DNA of 64,000 bases from Sabellastarte sp. h YS-2021 (GCA_964017235.1 OZ024936.1:49279028-49343027); one strand, 5' to 3'; numbered from the stretch's first letter, positions 9,601 through 18,629 are shown. Numbers and translations are program-made. Notes: a model not told the origin generated them from the letters alone.

Positions 9601-12456
9601 TGCATATGTTGGTTGTCTGGTGAGACCTTCTCCCCCACCACCCTGCAGTTGAGGTAGACCTTGTGAGGTGCCCAGGTCACTGGAGGAATACTGAATGGTT
9701 GGCTGTCGCCGGCTGCCATCTCTTGACGGGGGAAGCTGAGGTAATGTCGGTTCAACACGGGCAACCAGTTTCTGTGTAGAAATACAAATAAATACATATC
9801 TATCACTTGTTTAATTATTGACTTTGGATTATATGTTTCCTTATATCTGATGTTGTCCCAGCCAACCTTAGTTCTTCCTCCATTCTTTTTTTTTTGGGGG
9901 GGGGGGGGAAATTGGTTGGTACTGATTGGTTGGTAGTAGTCAGGAAATCAATCAAATAAAGCAAATCATATCTTTATGAGTAAAATAAGGAATCTGAGTT
10001 CGACACAGTATGTGAAATTTGCAGTTGGGGTCACACTTTAAAAATAAGACAAAATAATAAAAATTTGTGACATTTTGTTTCAGGTGAGATCAGGGGCTTA
10101 ATTAATGTTCTCACAAAAATCACAAATGTGTAAAAAAATTCAAACAAATAAAAAAAAATAGATGGAAGCTCACTCACTAAGGAGTCTGGGTATAACCGTG
10201 ACAATTTCAACATTTCTTGCAATAACAACTTTAAAGAGAAACTTGTGAGCTTGAACTGGTGAAGCAGAGTTTCTGACGTGCCCAGATCGATATATCGGTA
10301 CTGAATGGTTAGCTGCTAAGCCTTGCTATGTATTGGTTGGAAAAGCTTGGAACAAGTTTCCAGATGTTATGCAATAGTAGAGTAAGAAATCTAAAATTCG
10401 CCAGGAATCTAAAATTCGCCACCTCTAAAACCTCAGTTAATTTTATGAAGAAAATGATGTTTTTGTCTAAAAATTGGTATTTTTCAGTTCAAAAAGCCTT
10501 AACTTATTATACATTCAACAAATCTCACCACAATTCATTTATTTTATTAGTATTTTCACATGTGGCAAATTTCAGATATGTGGCGAATTTTAGATTTCTT
10601 CCTCTACTTGTTGCTTCTTAATAAAGAAGATTTGTTGTGGGAACTTTGAATCTTAAGTTTCATTAAATAAAGCAAAAATCCATTAATTCCATCAAGTAGA
10701 TTTACATTTTTAGCCAAATACTCACGCCATCTGACTGAATATATCCATTCTTCCCCTTGCTTTGACTATATTTGTTGCTTCCTATGGGAATCTGTGCTGA
10801 GAACTTTGGATCAGGTGCCTGCTGCACTCGTTGATTACGGTTGAAGCCTCCATGTTGTGGACTCTGAAAAAGAATAGCCAAAAGTAGGAATCTAGAAGTT
10901 ATAAGGGGTTCTTCTTTTGGTATGTAAAAAAATAATACATGTGAGAATTAGGATGTCAACTGCATTTGTTGTAGTCTACTGTAAGCATATGGAAAATCAA
11001 AATCTCATTTCAGGGGCCCTGAAAAAATATCTGGGGCCAGTATCACAAAAGGACTTACCCCAGAATGAGACTCAAAGTTAAGACATTTGTCTTTAACACA
11101 ACCTAAGTCTATGACCTTAGACTTTGTAGATTTCACAAGCTTTGGCAAAGTCTTGGGCTTACAGTTAAGTCTACCTCAGAGTGGGCTTGAAAAATAAACT
11201 TAAATATGACCTCTATAAATTTTTCTCAACCTTAAAATTTTGAAATGCTCAAAACATAAGGATAAATATATAGAACATCCCTCTAAATTAGTTCTTGGAT
11301 ATTTGTATGAGATTACAAGTTTTCCATTGAAAAACGGCATTTTTTAAAGGACAAAATTGTTTGAAACAAAGGATATAGGTTACCAGTAAAATAGTATCAG
11401 CTGAAAATAAAGGGTCACATTGCATAGCGTAATACTGTAGTTATGTGATAAGCTTGGTTTTGGCTAGCTTACCCTTCGTAAAATCAATTTAAGCCCCAGA
11501 TTTAGCTGACACAAAAGACTCAGACTTAAGTGCCTGAAAACTTGGCTAAGTCTAAGACCCTTTGTGAAACCAGGCCATGGTATAGTGTAAAAACAGGAAC
11601 TTCATCTCTGGGGGCACCCTTTTATAGAAAGACAAAACAATCAAAATTTGAGCCAATTTTGCATCATTGAAATCAGAGACCTAATGCAGTCACAAAAATC
11701 AGAAATGTGTAAAGAATCTCCTACAAGGCACAGTAATAGGTGATTTCTTTACTTGCAAGTTTTACACAGAGTACTGAATTTCGTATTTCTATACATGGCT
11801 CTCAGAAGAGGCAACAAAAACCTATTATTTCAAACAAAGCAACTTCTCTTTGTGTAAAATACTATTGGATCTATGTTATGACAGATGTTCCAATGTGACA
11901 GCTTTGCAAATTCTGTTGACAGAACTTCAAATCTCCAATATCTGAACCTCAGAGCAATATCATCAATTTGTCAACAGGATTGAAGTTCTATCAACAGGAT
12001 TTCAATTTCTGTCAACAGAACTTCAAATCTCTCCAGACCAATTAATACAAGGACTGCAAGTTCTGTCAACAGAATTTGAAATTGTGTCAGATATGAAGTT
12101 CTGTCATGCCATATATACTAAGAAACTCACATCTATCATCTGATGATTTCACACTAAAAAAAAACAAATACAATCCTTACCAGTTTATCCTGGTACTTGT
12201 CATTTTTATAGGAATGTCGTAGTTTTTCCAATACTGTCCACACATCTGACATTTGAAGGTGAGAATTAGCCTTATGTGTTAACGAGTGGGTATAACTGTG
12301 AATAGATGACGTCTCAATGTCCGGGAGACTCTCTATTGACCGAGAAGCGCGCACTTTATTTGAGCGATGCTTCCCCATATTTTGCAACTTCTGAGCTACT
12401 TGTACCCAAGGACCAATATTAGGTTTGTTCCGATAATTGCCTGATCTGTTATTCAT
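543..12456 (-). CDS. DYRK4: DYRK4/DYRK2-like protein kinase, N-terminal part, seven exons (gene runs off the left edge)
   Basis: Class II DYRKs are dual-specificity kinases that autophosphorylate a tyrosine in their own activation loop during translation and then phosphorylate Ser/Thr substrates. Joining 12456-12181, 10863-10726, 9771-9575, 7903-7749, 4247-4128, 1658-1495 and 679-543 gives 395 codons plus 2 nt with no stop; all junctions are GT-AG and phases match (0, 0, 2, 1, 1, 0, 2). Residues about 1-295 are low-complexity and family-specific, with an Arg/Glu-rich helix at about 205-245. Residues 296-350 match the NAPA/DH-box region, and 359-395 start the kinase domain with GKGSFGQV (367-374) and AVK (Lys389). 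The words GLEAKKLD and IIRNKKR look more like vertebrate DYRK4 than DYRK2/3 from memory; the subtype is less certain than the family. The N-terminus is longer than the usual 150-220 residues. The catalytic loop, activation loop and C-terminus lie outside the window. Confidence 0.9.
1050..1275 (-). repeat. tRNA-derived SINE, family 1 (minus orientation)
   Basis: Read on the minus strand it begins GGGCTCGATGGTGTAGCAGT (A-box-like), has GGTTTGAATC (B box) about 50 nt later, and ends with a core CTGTTGAACGCAACGTAAAAC and an A-rich tail. Same family as 52831-53050; its tail core is shared with the plus-strand SINEs at 15463 and 38199. It sits in the DYRK intron between exons 6 and 7. Confidence 0.85.
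1495..1658 (-). CDS. DYRK4: DYRK exon 6: NAPA / DYRK-homology box
   Basis: Acceptor TTTCTACTTCCAG, donor ATCAAG|GTAATGG; 164 nt, phase 1 to 0. It encodes residues 296-350: [19 protein letters not shown], then [18 protein letters not shown], then [12 protein letters not shown]. This is the conserved block in front of the kinase domain of class II DYRKs. The NAPA region helps the nascent kinase fold for tyrosine autophosphorylation, and the acidic DDENG part is the DYRK-homology box. It is the best diagnostic piece of the gene. Confidence 0.95.
1780..2100 (-). mobile_element. 5'-truncated non-LTR (CR1/L2-like) LINE 3' end
   Basis: On the minus strand it ends in a GAGATTAAGTGCTATAAAAG motif followed by AGAATT repeats, the same 3' tail found at 36655-36865, 28425-28485 and 38770-38830. 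The upstream 200 bp matches the 3' part of the 38770-39515 element (conserved CTCATCAGG and TTTAA-TTTGATCTGAA-like words). Confidence 0.6.
2101..4127. other. Intron between DYRK exons 5 and 6, AT-rich
   Basis: No gene or clear element recognised. The sequence is 65-70 percent A+T by eye with short open frames that have no coding character. Confidence 0.5.
4128..4247 (-). CDS. DYRK4: DYRK exon 5
   Basis: Acceptor TTCTATTGTTTCAG, donor CCAGAAG|GTACACAAG; 120 nt, phase 1-1 (symmetrical). It encodes residues 256-295, Ser/Gln/Arg-rich ([20 protein letters not shown]) and ending GAPTPLSPE, which leads into the conserved NAPA segment of the next exon exactly where class II DYRKs have a TPE/SPE-ALK junction. 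Confidence 0.85.
4248..5149. other. DYRK intron, AT-rich part
   Basis: Between exon 5 and the first MITE copy. Nothing recognised beyond poly-A/T runs and a short (TA)n. Confidence 0.5.
5150..5374 (-). mobile_element. 225-bp TA-MITE (family GAGTAAG), copy 1
   Basis: Terminal inverted repeats (TIRs) start GAGTAAGAAATCTAAAATTC and end in the reverse complement; the element is flanked by TA on both sides. Strand is relative to the commonest orientation (copies 7, 10, 12). Sub-terminal CTAAAATTCGCC is repeated about 16 bp further in. Confidence 0.9.
5595..5692 (-). pseudogene. Two decayed look-alikes of the 3' end of DYRK exon 4
   Basis: On the minus strand, GAATACACATCTGTAACTGC then TTCTG|GTAAGA (about 5650-5690) lines up with the end of exon 4 (GAACACACTTCTATGACTTC then AGCAG|GTGAGA), including the donor position. 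A second copy lies 54 bp to the left (about 5597-5634). No long open frame remains. The match is short and judged by eye, so homology is probable rather than proven. Confidence 0.45.
5728..5757. repeat. (TAA)n microsatellite
   Basis: Six or so AAT/TAA units, then a second short block. Confidence 0.9.
6070..6312 (-). repeat. tRNA-headed SINE, family 2 (minus)
   Basis: Minus-strand reading starts TGTGGACTAGTGGGTAACAT (A-box-like) and runs into GGTTCATCACC, then GGTCATCCAAT...GTCTTTCAGTTGGG, the body shared with 57640-57925 and 56680-57010. A run of twelve C (6249-6260) interrupts the head. Confidence 0.65.
6375..6445 (-). pseudogene. Decayed look-alike of DYRK exon 4
   Basis: Plus-strand GAAGTCATAGATGTG and TCACTTGCTGTTGTCTTACT match exon 4 (GAAGTCATAGAAGTG and CCACTTGTTGCTGTCTCACC) in the same order and nearly the same spacing. 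It lies 1.3 kb downstream of exon 4 within the same intron. No intact frame. Confidence 0.55.
7025..7078 (-). pseudogene. Decayed look-alike of DYRK exon 4, middle part
   Basis: Plus-strand TTCCACTTGCTACTATCTCA then CTCCCCACTCCTCTTTTT aligns with exon 4 (CTCCACTTGTTGCTGTCTCA then CCCTCCTCTCCTCTTTCT), about 31 of 37 positions. It is 0.7 kb from the real exon. Confidence 0.55.
7150..7440 (-). repeat. 5S-rRNA-derived SINE, copy 1
   Basis: On the minus strand GAAGTTAAGCA, then TTTGTACTTGGATGGGTGACC correspond to 5S rRNA internal promoter box A and box C. The 5S-like head is followed by a tail (CTAGTGCACTACTTGTGTCT); on its other side is a GAGCTCTAGCGAGGCTTGTG block with a T-rich stretch, common to all copies. 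Confidence 0.75.
7441..7740 (-). repeat. 5S-rRNA-derived SINE, copy 2
   Basis: Tandem with copy 1. GTTAGTACTGGGATGGGTGACC (box C region, minus strand) is intact, while the box A region is altered (AGTTAGCTTGC). The GAGCTC-GCTCACACC block occurs twice at its right side, next to DYRK exon 4. Confidence 0.7.
7749..7903 (-). CDS. DYRK4: DYRK exon 4: Arg/Glu-rich charged helix
   Basis: Acceptor TTATTTCAG, donor TCAGCAG|GTGAGACA; 155 nt, phase 2 to 1. It encodes residues 204-255. About forty residues are almost only Arg, Glu and Gln ([17 protein letters not shown] and onward), predicting a long single alpha-helix or coiled coil, followed by a Thr/Ser-rich end. I do not know such a segment from vertebrate class II DYRKs, so it may be lineage-specific. 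The intron that follows (4248-7748) contains several decayed sequences resembling the 3' half of this exon; they are listed separately. Confidence 0.85.
8248..8423 (-). mobile_element. TA-MITE (family GAGTAAG), copy 2, internally replaced
   Basis: Both TIRs and TA flanks are present, but the inner part differs (176 bp; contains CTTAGGGGGGAGGGCTACTA). Confidence 0.8.
8436..8762. repeat. Two small foldback sequences
   Basis: GAAGATTAGTC (8436) is inverted at about 8525-8541 (GACTAATCTCTTC). Further right, TCCAAGTTTAACCATGGA (about 8657) faces TCCATGGTTTAACTTGGA (about 8688), an inverted repeat with one mismatch, inside a larger pair GATCAAAATTCA / TGAATTTTGATGATC (8589 and about 8748). Confidence 0.6.
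9321..9526 (-). mobile_element. TA-MITE (family GAGTAAG), copy 3, diverged
   Basis: TA-flanked; degenerate TIRs (AGTAAGGAATCTAAAATTTG / TTTAGATTCTGTACTC). Older than most copies. Confidence 0.8.
9575..9771 (-). CDS. DYRK4: DYRK exon 3 (65 codons + 2 nt)
   Basis: Acceptor TCTACACAG, then AAA CTG GTT; donor GAAGG|GTTAGT. It encodes residues 139-203, a proline-, serine- and glycine-rich linker ([10 protein letters not shown], a run of four Gly, [11 protein letters not shown]). Local GC is clearly higher than in the flanking introns, as expected for an exon. The exit phase (2 nt carried) agrees with exon 4, whose first base completes a Gly codon. Confidence 0.85.
9985..10240. repeat. Dispersed CAGTATG element, copy 1
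   Basis: Contains CACAGTATGTGAAATTTGC, then AAAATAAGACAAAATAATAA, then TCACAAAAATCACAAATGTG. The same order recurs at 11600, 24183, 32205, 35490, 46150, 50535 and 55765. Confidence 0.65.
10380..10604 (+). mobile_element. TA-MITE (family GAGTAAG), copy 4
   Basis: 225 bp, TA-flanked, near-consensus, in the DYRK intron before exon 2. Confidence 0.95.
10726..10863 (-). CDS. DYRK4: DYRK exon 2 (46 codons, phase 0-0)
   Basis: A strong acceptor (CTATTCTTTTTCAG) opens at AGT CCA CAA and a strong donor (GATGGC|GTGAGT) closes it. The length is 138 nt, so the exon is symmetrical at phase 0 and could be skipped or joined to any first exon ending at phase 0. It encodes a Gln/Ser/Gly-rich linker (residues 93-138) with no motif I recognise. 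This is the natural common acceptor for the alternative first exons proposed further upstream. Confidence 0.85.
11031..11580. mobile_element. MITE with GGCCTGGTTTCACAAAG-like ends
   Basis: Left end GGGGCCAGTATCACAAAAGG and right end (reverse complement) ATGGCCTGGTTTCACAAAGG are imperfect inverted repeats of about 25 bp, followed on both sides by related TTAGACTTA-type words. About 550 bp, no coding capacity. The target duplication is not clear. Confidence 0.6.
11600..11790. repeat. Dispersed CAGTATG element, copy 2 (no CAGTATG core)
   Basis: Shares AAAGACAAAACAATCAAAAT, GCATCATTGAAATCAGAGACCT and TCACAAAAATCAGAAATGTG with the other copies. Confidence 0.55.
11895..12115. repeat. Degenerate tandem repeat of TCTGTCAACAGAACTTCAAAT
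   Basis: About six imperfect units of 20-45 bp spacing (TGTTGACAGAACTTCAAATC, ATCAACAGGATTTCAATTTC and so on). Noncoding, in the intron after exon 1. Confidence 0.7.
12181..12456 (-). CDS. DYRK4: DYRK exon 1 (start codon exon, 92 codons)
   Basis: ATG at 12456 is directly preceded by an in-frame TAA, so this is the first possible start of this open frame. The exon runs 92 codons to a donor (CTG|GTAAGGATTG) at phase 0. The product is basic and Ser-rich, with an [11 protein letters not shown] stretch that looks like a basophilic phosphosite cluster, and ends in a helical [16 protein letters not shown] segment. I see no known domain. Phase 0 joins cleanly to exon 2. An acceptor-like AACAG just inside the frame could instead make this an internal exon, but it would need a 2-nt carry-over that none of the upstream candidates supplies. 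Confidence 0.8.
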
Positions 12457-12674
12457 TTATAGCAGGCGTAAGTAAGCAAATAGGCAAACTATGTTTCACT
12501 AGACAGTGCACACAACTTCAATATAGATCATTTGATGCATAATAAGAAACATACAATGGGTGAGTACCAGTTTTCGTAGGATACTCATGATCACATAAGA
12601 TCAATAAGAATTATATTTTCTATCTTTCTTAAAATCTGAGTGTTTGAAATGTGTCGGCATTAATAAAATATCAA

Positions 12675-12925
12675 AAGTGTTTTAACATTCCAGTACTCAT
12701 AAGAAATAGAGTCATGCAATTTGAAAACATTCCATCTGTGTTTAAATATCCAAACACTTAAAAGAACCATAGTCACACACATTCTGGTTTATCTAGCTGC
12801 ATGGTCACACATACTTTAACATTCCAGAACTTATTATGAGAAATAAAGTCTTGTGATCTGAAATGTTCCATCTATGTTTAAATATCCAAACACTTAAAAG
12901 GAACATGGCCACACATATTATGGTT
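12675..12925. repeat. Direct duplication of about 135 bp upstream of DYRK exon 1
   Basis: TTTAACATTCCAG...GTTTAAATATCCAAACACTT and the following AAAAG(A/G)AC block occur twice (about 12677-12785 and 12811-12920), 220-480 bp upstream of the exon 1 ATG and so possibly in promoter or 5' leader sequence. Confidence 0.7.
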
Positions 12926-13694
12926 TTTAATAAGACATATGGTCAAATATTTTTGAAATGCTTCATTCATCACCGAGTTTTCCCCGAGTATTTTCTCATA
13001 ATTACCCTTTCACAGTAGTATTCTTATCAAACACCCTCATTTTCAATCTTACAACAAAGACGTCAGCCACACATAAATTTCATGACGACAATGTGCAATT
13101 TCTTTTTGTTTTAAAACACAATAATAATGAATTAAATTATGTTATATCCATAATCAACTCTGGAGTGTCAATTGCTACAACTCTAGCAATATTCACTTTC
13201 TACTATTCCCTTTGATAGCAGACTTAAAAGTTCCATAAAGTAATGTAATTGAAATAATATTCTACAGTACTTGGGTAAAAAGTAGCCAATTCATATATGT
13301 TTAAGCACCACAGGTATCAATAATGTTTAAATTATATTGTATAAACAAAAACTCTTGAGATTTGTAAATACAAGTTGCAAACAAACATTCAATTGTACAG
13401 GTAACTATAAATCAGTGGCTCATAATCCTCTGGACAGTAAGAGTATGACATTTGCAATGAAGTTCTTAAACACCTCTGGGTGTTGCATACACATACGACT
13501 TTCATTAATGATCTGGAATGAATCCGCCTTAAAACCAGACTATAATGGGATAAGGAGATACAAACATATTACAGAACAATGAACTACAAAGAAAAATACA
13601 CTGTGCATTAGGATATGCATTTAATGTATAAAAGTATGGTATCCTGGAACTGTCATCTCTACTGTAGAAATAAAATACATACGTGCACACTTTA

Positions 13695-14070
13695 TCAGTG
13701 ATTATAAAGACCGGAAGTGCGCAGACTACACAAAACAATGCAGTGCGCATTTTTTTGGTGTCCATTTATCTGAAGCAATAAATGGACGATAGTCAATAAA
13801 ACACAATCAAACAATACAGACAAAATATAGTGTGACAAAAATATATGGGAAAAATTATATTTATAACAATATTTATGGATTAATAAATCAAATTGGTCTT
13901 TATAATAGAAATGAAGTCCTCAGGTTTGTACATTATCACCTGTACAAAAAGACGGAACTTCCGGCATAATGGACTCGTGCTACCGTGCTCAACCATTATA
14001 CCCGCTGAAAGTACCAATTCCTTTCATACAGGTCATAAAGTACTCACCCTTGGACTTTATTTCTGCATTC
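13695..14070. mobile_element. Foldback element, copy 1 (ATAAAGACCGGAAGTGCGCA)
   Basis: Starts ATAAAGACCGGAAGTGCGCA, includes AATACAGACAAAATATAGTG and AATATTTATGGATTAATAAA. It ends in a hairpin of AGAAATGAAGTCCTCAGGTTT facing CCTTGGACTTTATTTCT. Same order as copy 2 at 14302. Confidence 0.75.
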
Positions 14071-14149
14071 AATCATAAAATAACCTCAAATAAAGGCCTC
14101 TTTTACTGCGTCCTATCCCTAATGACAGGCTAAAGAACCTCAGGAACAT

Positions 14150-14298
14150 TAAAGGATAAATGGTCATCCATGAGACTCTGTCTTTCAGTAGGGAAATATC
14201 AGTCGCCAAAGCTTGGGCTGTACATGTGCAATAGGGAAAGGTCAAATAGTGCTTTGTGTTCTGTTATAACAGAGATATTGTGCGGAGTATAAATACCA
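14150..14298 (+). repeat. SINE family 2 body fragment
   Basis: GGTCATCCATGAGACTCTGT followed by TTTCAGTAGGG and CTTGGGCTGTACATGTGCA matches the body of 56680-57010; the head is missing. Confidence 0.5.
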
Positions 14299-14301
14299 TT
14301 A

Positions 14302-14630
14302 TAAAGACCGGAAGTGCGCAGACTACAGAAAACAATGCAGTGCGCATATTTTTGCGTACAATTATCTGAGGCAATAATTGGACGATCGTCGATAATACAG
14401 GACCAAACGATACAGACAAAATATAGTGCGACAACTAGGTGTGTTTTGAAGCATATTTACAATAATATTTATGGATTAATAAATGAAACCGGTCTTTATA
14501 ATAGAAATAAAGTCCTCAGTTTTGTGATTTATAACCCGATATAATTCGCTACGCGCTCGTCCGTTATTCGCCGGAAATTTGTGAATTATCTAGGGTTATA
14601 AATCACAAAACCTCGGACTTTAATTCTACA
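14302..14630. mobile_element. Foldback element, copy 2
   Basis: About 85 percent alike copy 1 by eye over the first 200 bp. Its right part is an inverted repeat: AGTCCTCAGTTTTGTGATTT ATAACCC facing GGGTTATAAATCAC AAAACCTCGGACT. The GC-rich loop (ATTCGCTACGCGCTCG) stands out from the surroundings. Confidence 0.75.
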
Positions 14631-14689
14631 ACAATACAATACTTAAAGAGTAAGATCTTGGTGTGGTCATTTGAAAACTCAGTTTAAGC

Positions 14690-15400
14690 CACCAGTTGCG
14701 TTATCCAATTAAATCCCAGACTTTGTAAAAGGAAAAGATGACACTCAGCTCTCCATTTACCTTGCACATAAGAACACTGCTGCATATCATAAATCGAATC
14801 AATTTCTGCATAATGTTAAGCACTGGATGTCAAACAGCAGGCTTATGCTGAATACTGACAAAACAGAATTTATTCTGTTTGGGTCAAAACCTCAATCAAA
14901 CAAGCTCAAATCCAATTTTCCAAACAATATTCTGGGTACCCCTTCGTTTCCCACAAATAGTTGCAGAAACCTTGGGGGGGGGGGGGGCTTGGTTTGATGC
15001 CGGGTTCTGATTTGGTACTGGGAACTTGGTACACGTACTTGGTACGCTCATTTGGTACAGTAACTGTTAAAAAGGTTTGTGGTGGCTGCTTTGCTCAGAT
15101 GTGAGATCTCAGACATATCATAAAGTACCTCATACATAAAGCTGCAATACTTGCATGTAATGCTCTTGTGGGTAGTCGCCTTGACTACTGCAATTTTCCG
15201 TTTAGAAGTCTGTCCAAATCAAATGCCAAAAAAAAACTATAGTGTGTCCAAAGTAGCCTAGCTTGAAATATAACAAAAAGCAGCAAATTTTCTAGAATAA
15301 CACCTGTTCTTAAAGAGCTACACTGGTTGCCTGTTGAACAATGCTCTTTTTCAAAACTCTAACTCAGGTATACAAGTACTTCCACCTAGCCTCAATGGTA
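14690..15400 (+). pseudogene. Decayed non-LTR reverse transcriptase (CR1/L2-like LINE)
   Basis: Across shifting frames I read DDTQLSIYLA (catalytic DD), WMSNSRLMLNTDKTEFILFG, RNLG, NALVGSRLDYCN and RITPVLKELHWLPVEQ, the usual order of the 3' half of CR1/L2/Jockey-type reverse transcriptase. Stops, frameshifts and a 14-G run (14974-14987) break it. The SINE at 15463 lies just after it. Confidence 0.85.
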
Positions 15401-15462
15401 TTGACCTGCTTATGTCTCTGGATTCTGATTTTTTTTTCCTGTTCCCTTTACGGTTCTAATAG

Positions 15463-15697
15463 GGGCCATGGTGGCAGAGTGGTAACACACTCGCCTCCCA
15501 CCTCTGAGGCTGGGGTTCGGTCCCCAGCACGGCCTCAGGTGGGAAAGCTGGTAGTTGCTTGCCGTTGGTCGGCAGTTTACAGTACAGAACCCTAACGAAC
15601 TGTATGTACTGGTTTCCTCTGCCCTTCCAACTACCCGTCGTGATATGACCTGTACAGTGTTGAAAGCGACGTAAAACCCCAAATAAATAAATAAATT
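15463..15697 (+). repeat. tRNA-derived SINE, family 1 (full length)
   Basis: Head GGTGGCAGAGTGGTAACACA (A box) and GGTTCGGTCC (B box); body; then tail CGTGATATGACCTGTACAGT, GTTGAAAGCGACGTAAAACC and (AAAT)n. Best-preserved copy in the window. Confidence 0.9.
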
Positions 15698-15769
15698 TAT
15701 GGTTCTAATAGTCTTTATGGTCCTTACAGCCTGTCATATGATAGAGATAATGCACTGTAAAAGTACTCA

Positions 15770-16015
15770 CAACATTAACAAGGCCGAAAGGGGTTCAGTC
15801 CCCTAGCATGAGCCGCAAAACCATCAGAGACACGAGTAGTGCACTGAAGCGGTCACCCATCCCAGTGCTAACATAGCCCATTGCTGCTTAGCTTCAGTGA
15901 TGAGACAGGCACTCATCACACTATACCACAATTTGGGAAAAATCGAGAGACAAAAAAAAAGACGAAAGAATAAAAATGTTATCTCTAGAAGTGTGAGCCT
16001 CACTAGAGCTCATGC
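15770..16015 (-). repeat. 5S-rRNA-derived SINE, copy 3 (best preserved)
   Basis: Minus strand: CACTGAAGCTAAGCAGCAAT, then GGGCTATGTTAGCACTGGG, then ATGGGTGACCGC. This matches 5S rRNA from box A through box C in order and spacing. A GAGCTCTAGTGAGGCTCACA block with a T-rich run lies at the right. Confidence 0.85.
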
Positions 16016-16306
16016 TAAACAAAGACAAAAGGCTCAGATTCAAGTCCATCAGTCTAAATCCAACACCCTTTGTTCTACAAAGTTTTAACAATGTGATAAT
16101 ATAGTGTAAGAAGTAGCCAGATTGTATCAGTTACTACATGGGAAGTACAAGGTGTTATTTCAAATTAAATGACAGCCAGGAACCACCATACGAAATATTG
16201 ATTTGGTATTAGCTAATGCCAATCTCTAAATCTTACCCAAAATAAGTGTAAGGTGGTTCACCTATAATGGGATTATGTCTATATGTCAGTAACAAGTTAA
16301 GGGTTA

Positions 16307-16530
16307 GAGTAAGAAATCTAAAATTCGCCAGGAATCTAAAATTCGCCACCTCTAAAATCTTAGTTAATTTTATGAAGAAATGATGTTTTTGTCCAAAAAC
16401 TGGTATTTTTCAGTTCACAAAGCCTTAATTTACTATACAGTCAACAAATCTCACCACAATTCATTTATTTTATTAGTATTTTCACATGCGGCGAATTTCA
16501 GATATATGGCGAATTTTAGATTTCTTACTC
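16307..16530 (+). mobile_element. TA-MITE (family GAGTAAG), copy 5, with 28-bp flanking repeat
   Basis: TIRs intact and TA at the left, but the right side reads GA instead of TA. The 28-nt sequence starting ATGTCTATATGTCAGTAACA occurs at 16275-16302 and again at 16532-16559, immediately outside the element. Confidence 0.9.
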
Positions 16531-16559
16531 GATGTCTATATGTCAGTAACAAGTTAAGG

Positions 16560-17493
16560 ATTACACATTATAGAGATCCTGAATGTAAGGATTAAAGCTC
16601 CCTATATGAGAAAGATAATATGGTTAGATCACCTTTGTACAGTTTAGTTTACTGTACTCTATCTTTGTCTGTAATTTTGCTTATTTTAATAAAAAAAATC
16701 ACACTTTTGATGTGAAATTACACACATGACAAGTAAAAATTTTATCCTAGCATTTATTTGTGTGCCACTAATTGTGAAATATTCTACAATGACAACATTC
16801 AAACTATAAGTTTCATAAAATGTAAAATTTAAACAGCAGGAAAAAACGCAGTGAAATTATAATGTAATCATGACAAATTGACATATTTCTACAGAAATGG
16901 CATGCTGAAAAAGTGTTTCTTACTTTATAATGTCCTCATTCAATCTATGCCAATGTCTGACGTGAAAACTGAGCTATGAGGGAATTTGAAAATGTCAAGT
17001 TTACTTATTTTTTTATCACAATAGAAAATTGTTCAATGAAAGAAAATTATGTCCCACAGGCATCATAAATATGCAAACAGTTTTCTTATAACAATCATTT
17101 ATTTAACTTTTTGATCAGAATAAAAATAAATTTTATTAAAGAGAGATATTTTAGTAGCTGAATAATATTTTGATTGCAATTTATCATAAATCTTGACATT
17201 TTTGAAACACAAATATTATATAGCACAAAATACACAAATGCTTTGAAATACATCGACTCAACCATCAGATATTTTAAGTCATTGTCTATTTTTCCCTAAT
17301 ACCCAAGTACTGATGGCAGACATTGTTGTTATACATCAGAGATAAATGGCCAATCTTGTGTCTTTATATAACAGGAAGCTTATTTGTTTGAACTGGATAA
17401 CCTTCTTTTTTGCCCACTACATTTTTTGACGATTCTTGTACTTTTTTCATCAAGATAAAAAGACAAAATATTTTGATGGCAAATAAGCTGATA
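16560..17493. other. AT-rich intergenic or intronic DNA
   Basis: Nothing recognised between MITE copies 5 and 6. Confidence 0.5.
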
Positions 17494-17715
17494 GAGTATG
17501 GATTCTAAAATTTGCCAAAAAAGTCAAATTCGCCACCTCTAAAACCTTGCTTAATTCTATGAAAAAATTATGTTTTGTCTTGAACTAGGTATTTTCAGTT
17601 CAAAAAGCCTTAATCTACTATACATTCAACAAATCTCACCTCAATTCATTTATTTTATTAGTATTTCTACTTGCGGCGAATTTCAGATATGTGGCAAATT
17701 TTAGATTTCTTATCC
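17494..17715 (+). mobile_element. TA-MITE (family GAGTAAG), copy 6, diverged
   Basis: TA-flanked; left TIR decayed (GAGTATGGATTCTAAAATTT), right TIR ends TTTCTTATCC. Confidence 0.85.
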
Positions 17716-18629
17716 TACATTTGCATCCTGTTCAATAAAATATCAAGTGTCCCCTCGCCCCCCTACTTAACCAGGTTTTCTAGATAACAGGGTAACTTTG
17801 AATGGAAAAGACCCTCTAAGGACCTGAGGTTTGCTTCTTTGTAAAGGTCAATACTGAATATAGACTACCAAATATAGAATATAGTATGCTTTTAAATCTA
17901 GATCTTAGTAGGCCCTGTGTAAGCCGCTACGAAGTGTCCCAGTGGGCTGACAGTGAGGCTACTATTAAGATCCTGAGATAGTAAAGGTTCTAGTGAGGAG
18001 AGCCTACTAATTACTGTAGTGAATACTATCTCAGTGAAACTGATTGTAGAGATTTATTAGACTAGTAGTATTTAAAAGGCTACTTTAGTAGATAGTAGGC
18101 TTTGGTGAAACTGGGACCTGAGTTTTACATCTTCTTAAAGGGGAATACTGCTTAACAGACGTCTACATAAAAGGGTCTGATTGTACAGTAAAATATACAA
18201 AATTCATCACAGTATGTGGTATTTGCTAGAGAGGAAACCCACTTTTCTATTACCTTGTCATGTAGAAAATGCCTTACATTATTTTGCTATTGTTTTATTA
18301 TGACTACATTATGCTGCTAATTTCCCCAGATGCAAAAATTGGCAAAAATTGAGGTTATTACCTCCAGCAATGAGGTATTACTTTCATACCCGTTTAATAT
18401 TTATGAAAAAATATTTATGATATCTAGACCTCGAAGGCCTACAGGCCTTAAGACATCCTCTAAAGACACGCAGAAAAATCGCTTTTCATTTTTTAACTGC
18501 AAGGGTCTATACTGACATTTTAAAAAATACTTGTAATTCCAGAGTTATGGCTGTTTGCATTGTGGTAAGGTAATGTATGTAAATATGAGCAGATATAAGA
18601 GCAGCATACCTCCAAAAAGGGATAAATAG

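Noticed and set aside
15463-15560. tRNA gene (A and B boxes present)
   Set aside because: No cloverleaf with matching acceptor stem, and the same head with the same tail recurs elsewhere, so it is a SINE. The same holds for 36890, 43920, 37700, 56690 and 57925.
15830-15930. 5S rRNA gene or pseudogene
   Set aside because: Only the inner promoter part is 5S-like, the tail is foreign to 5S and four copies share it, so it is a SINE.
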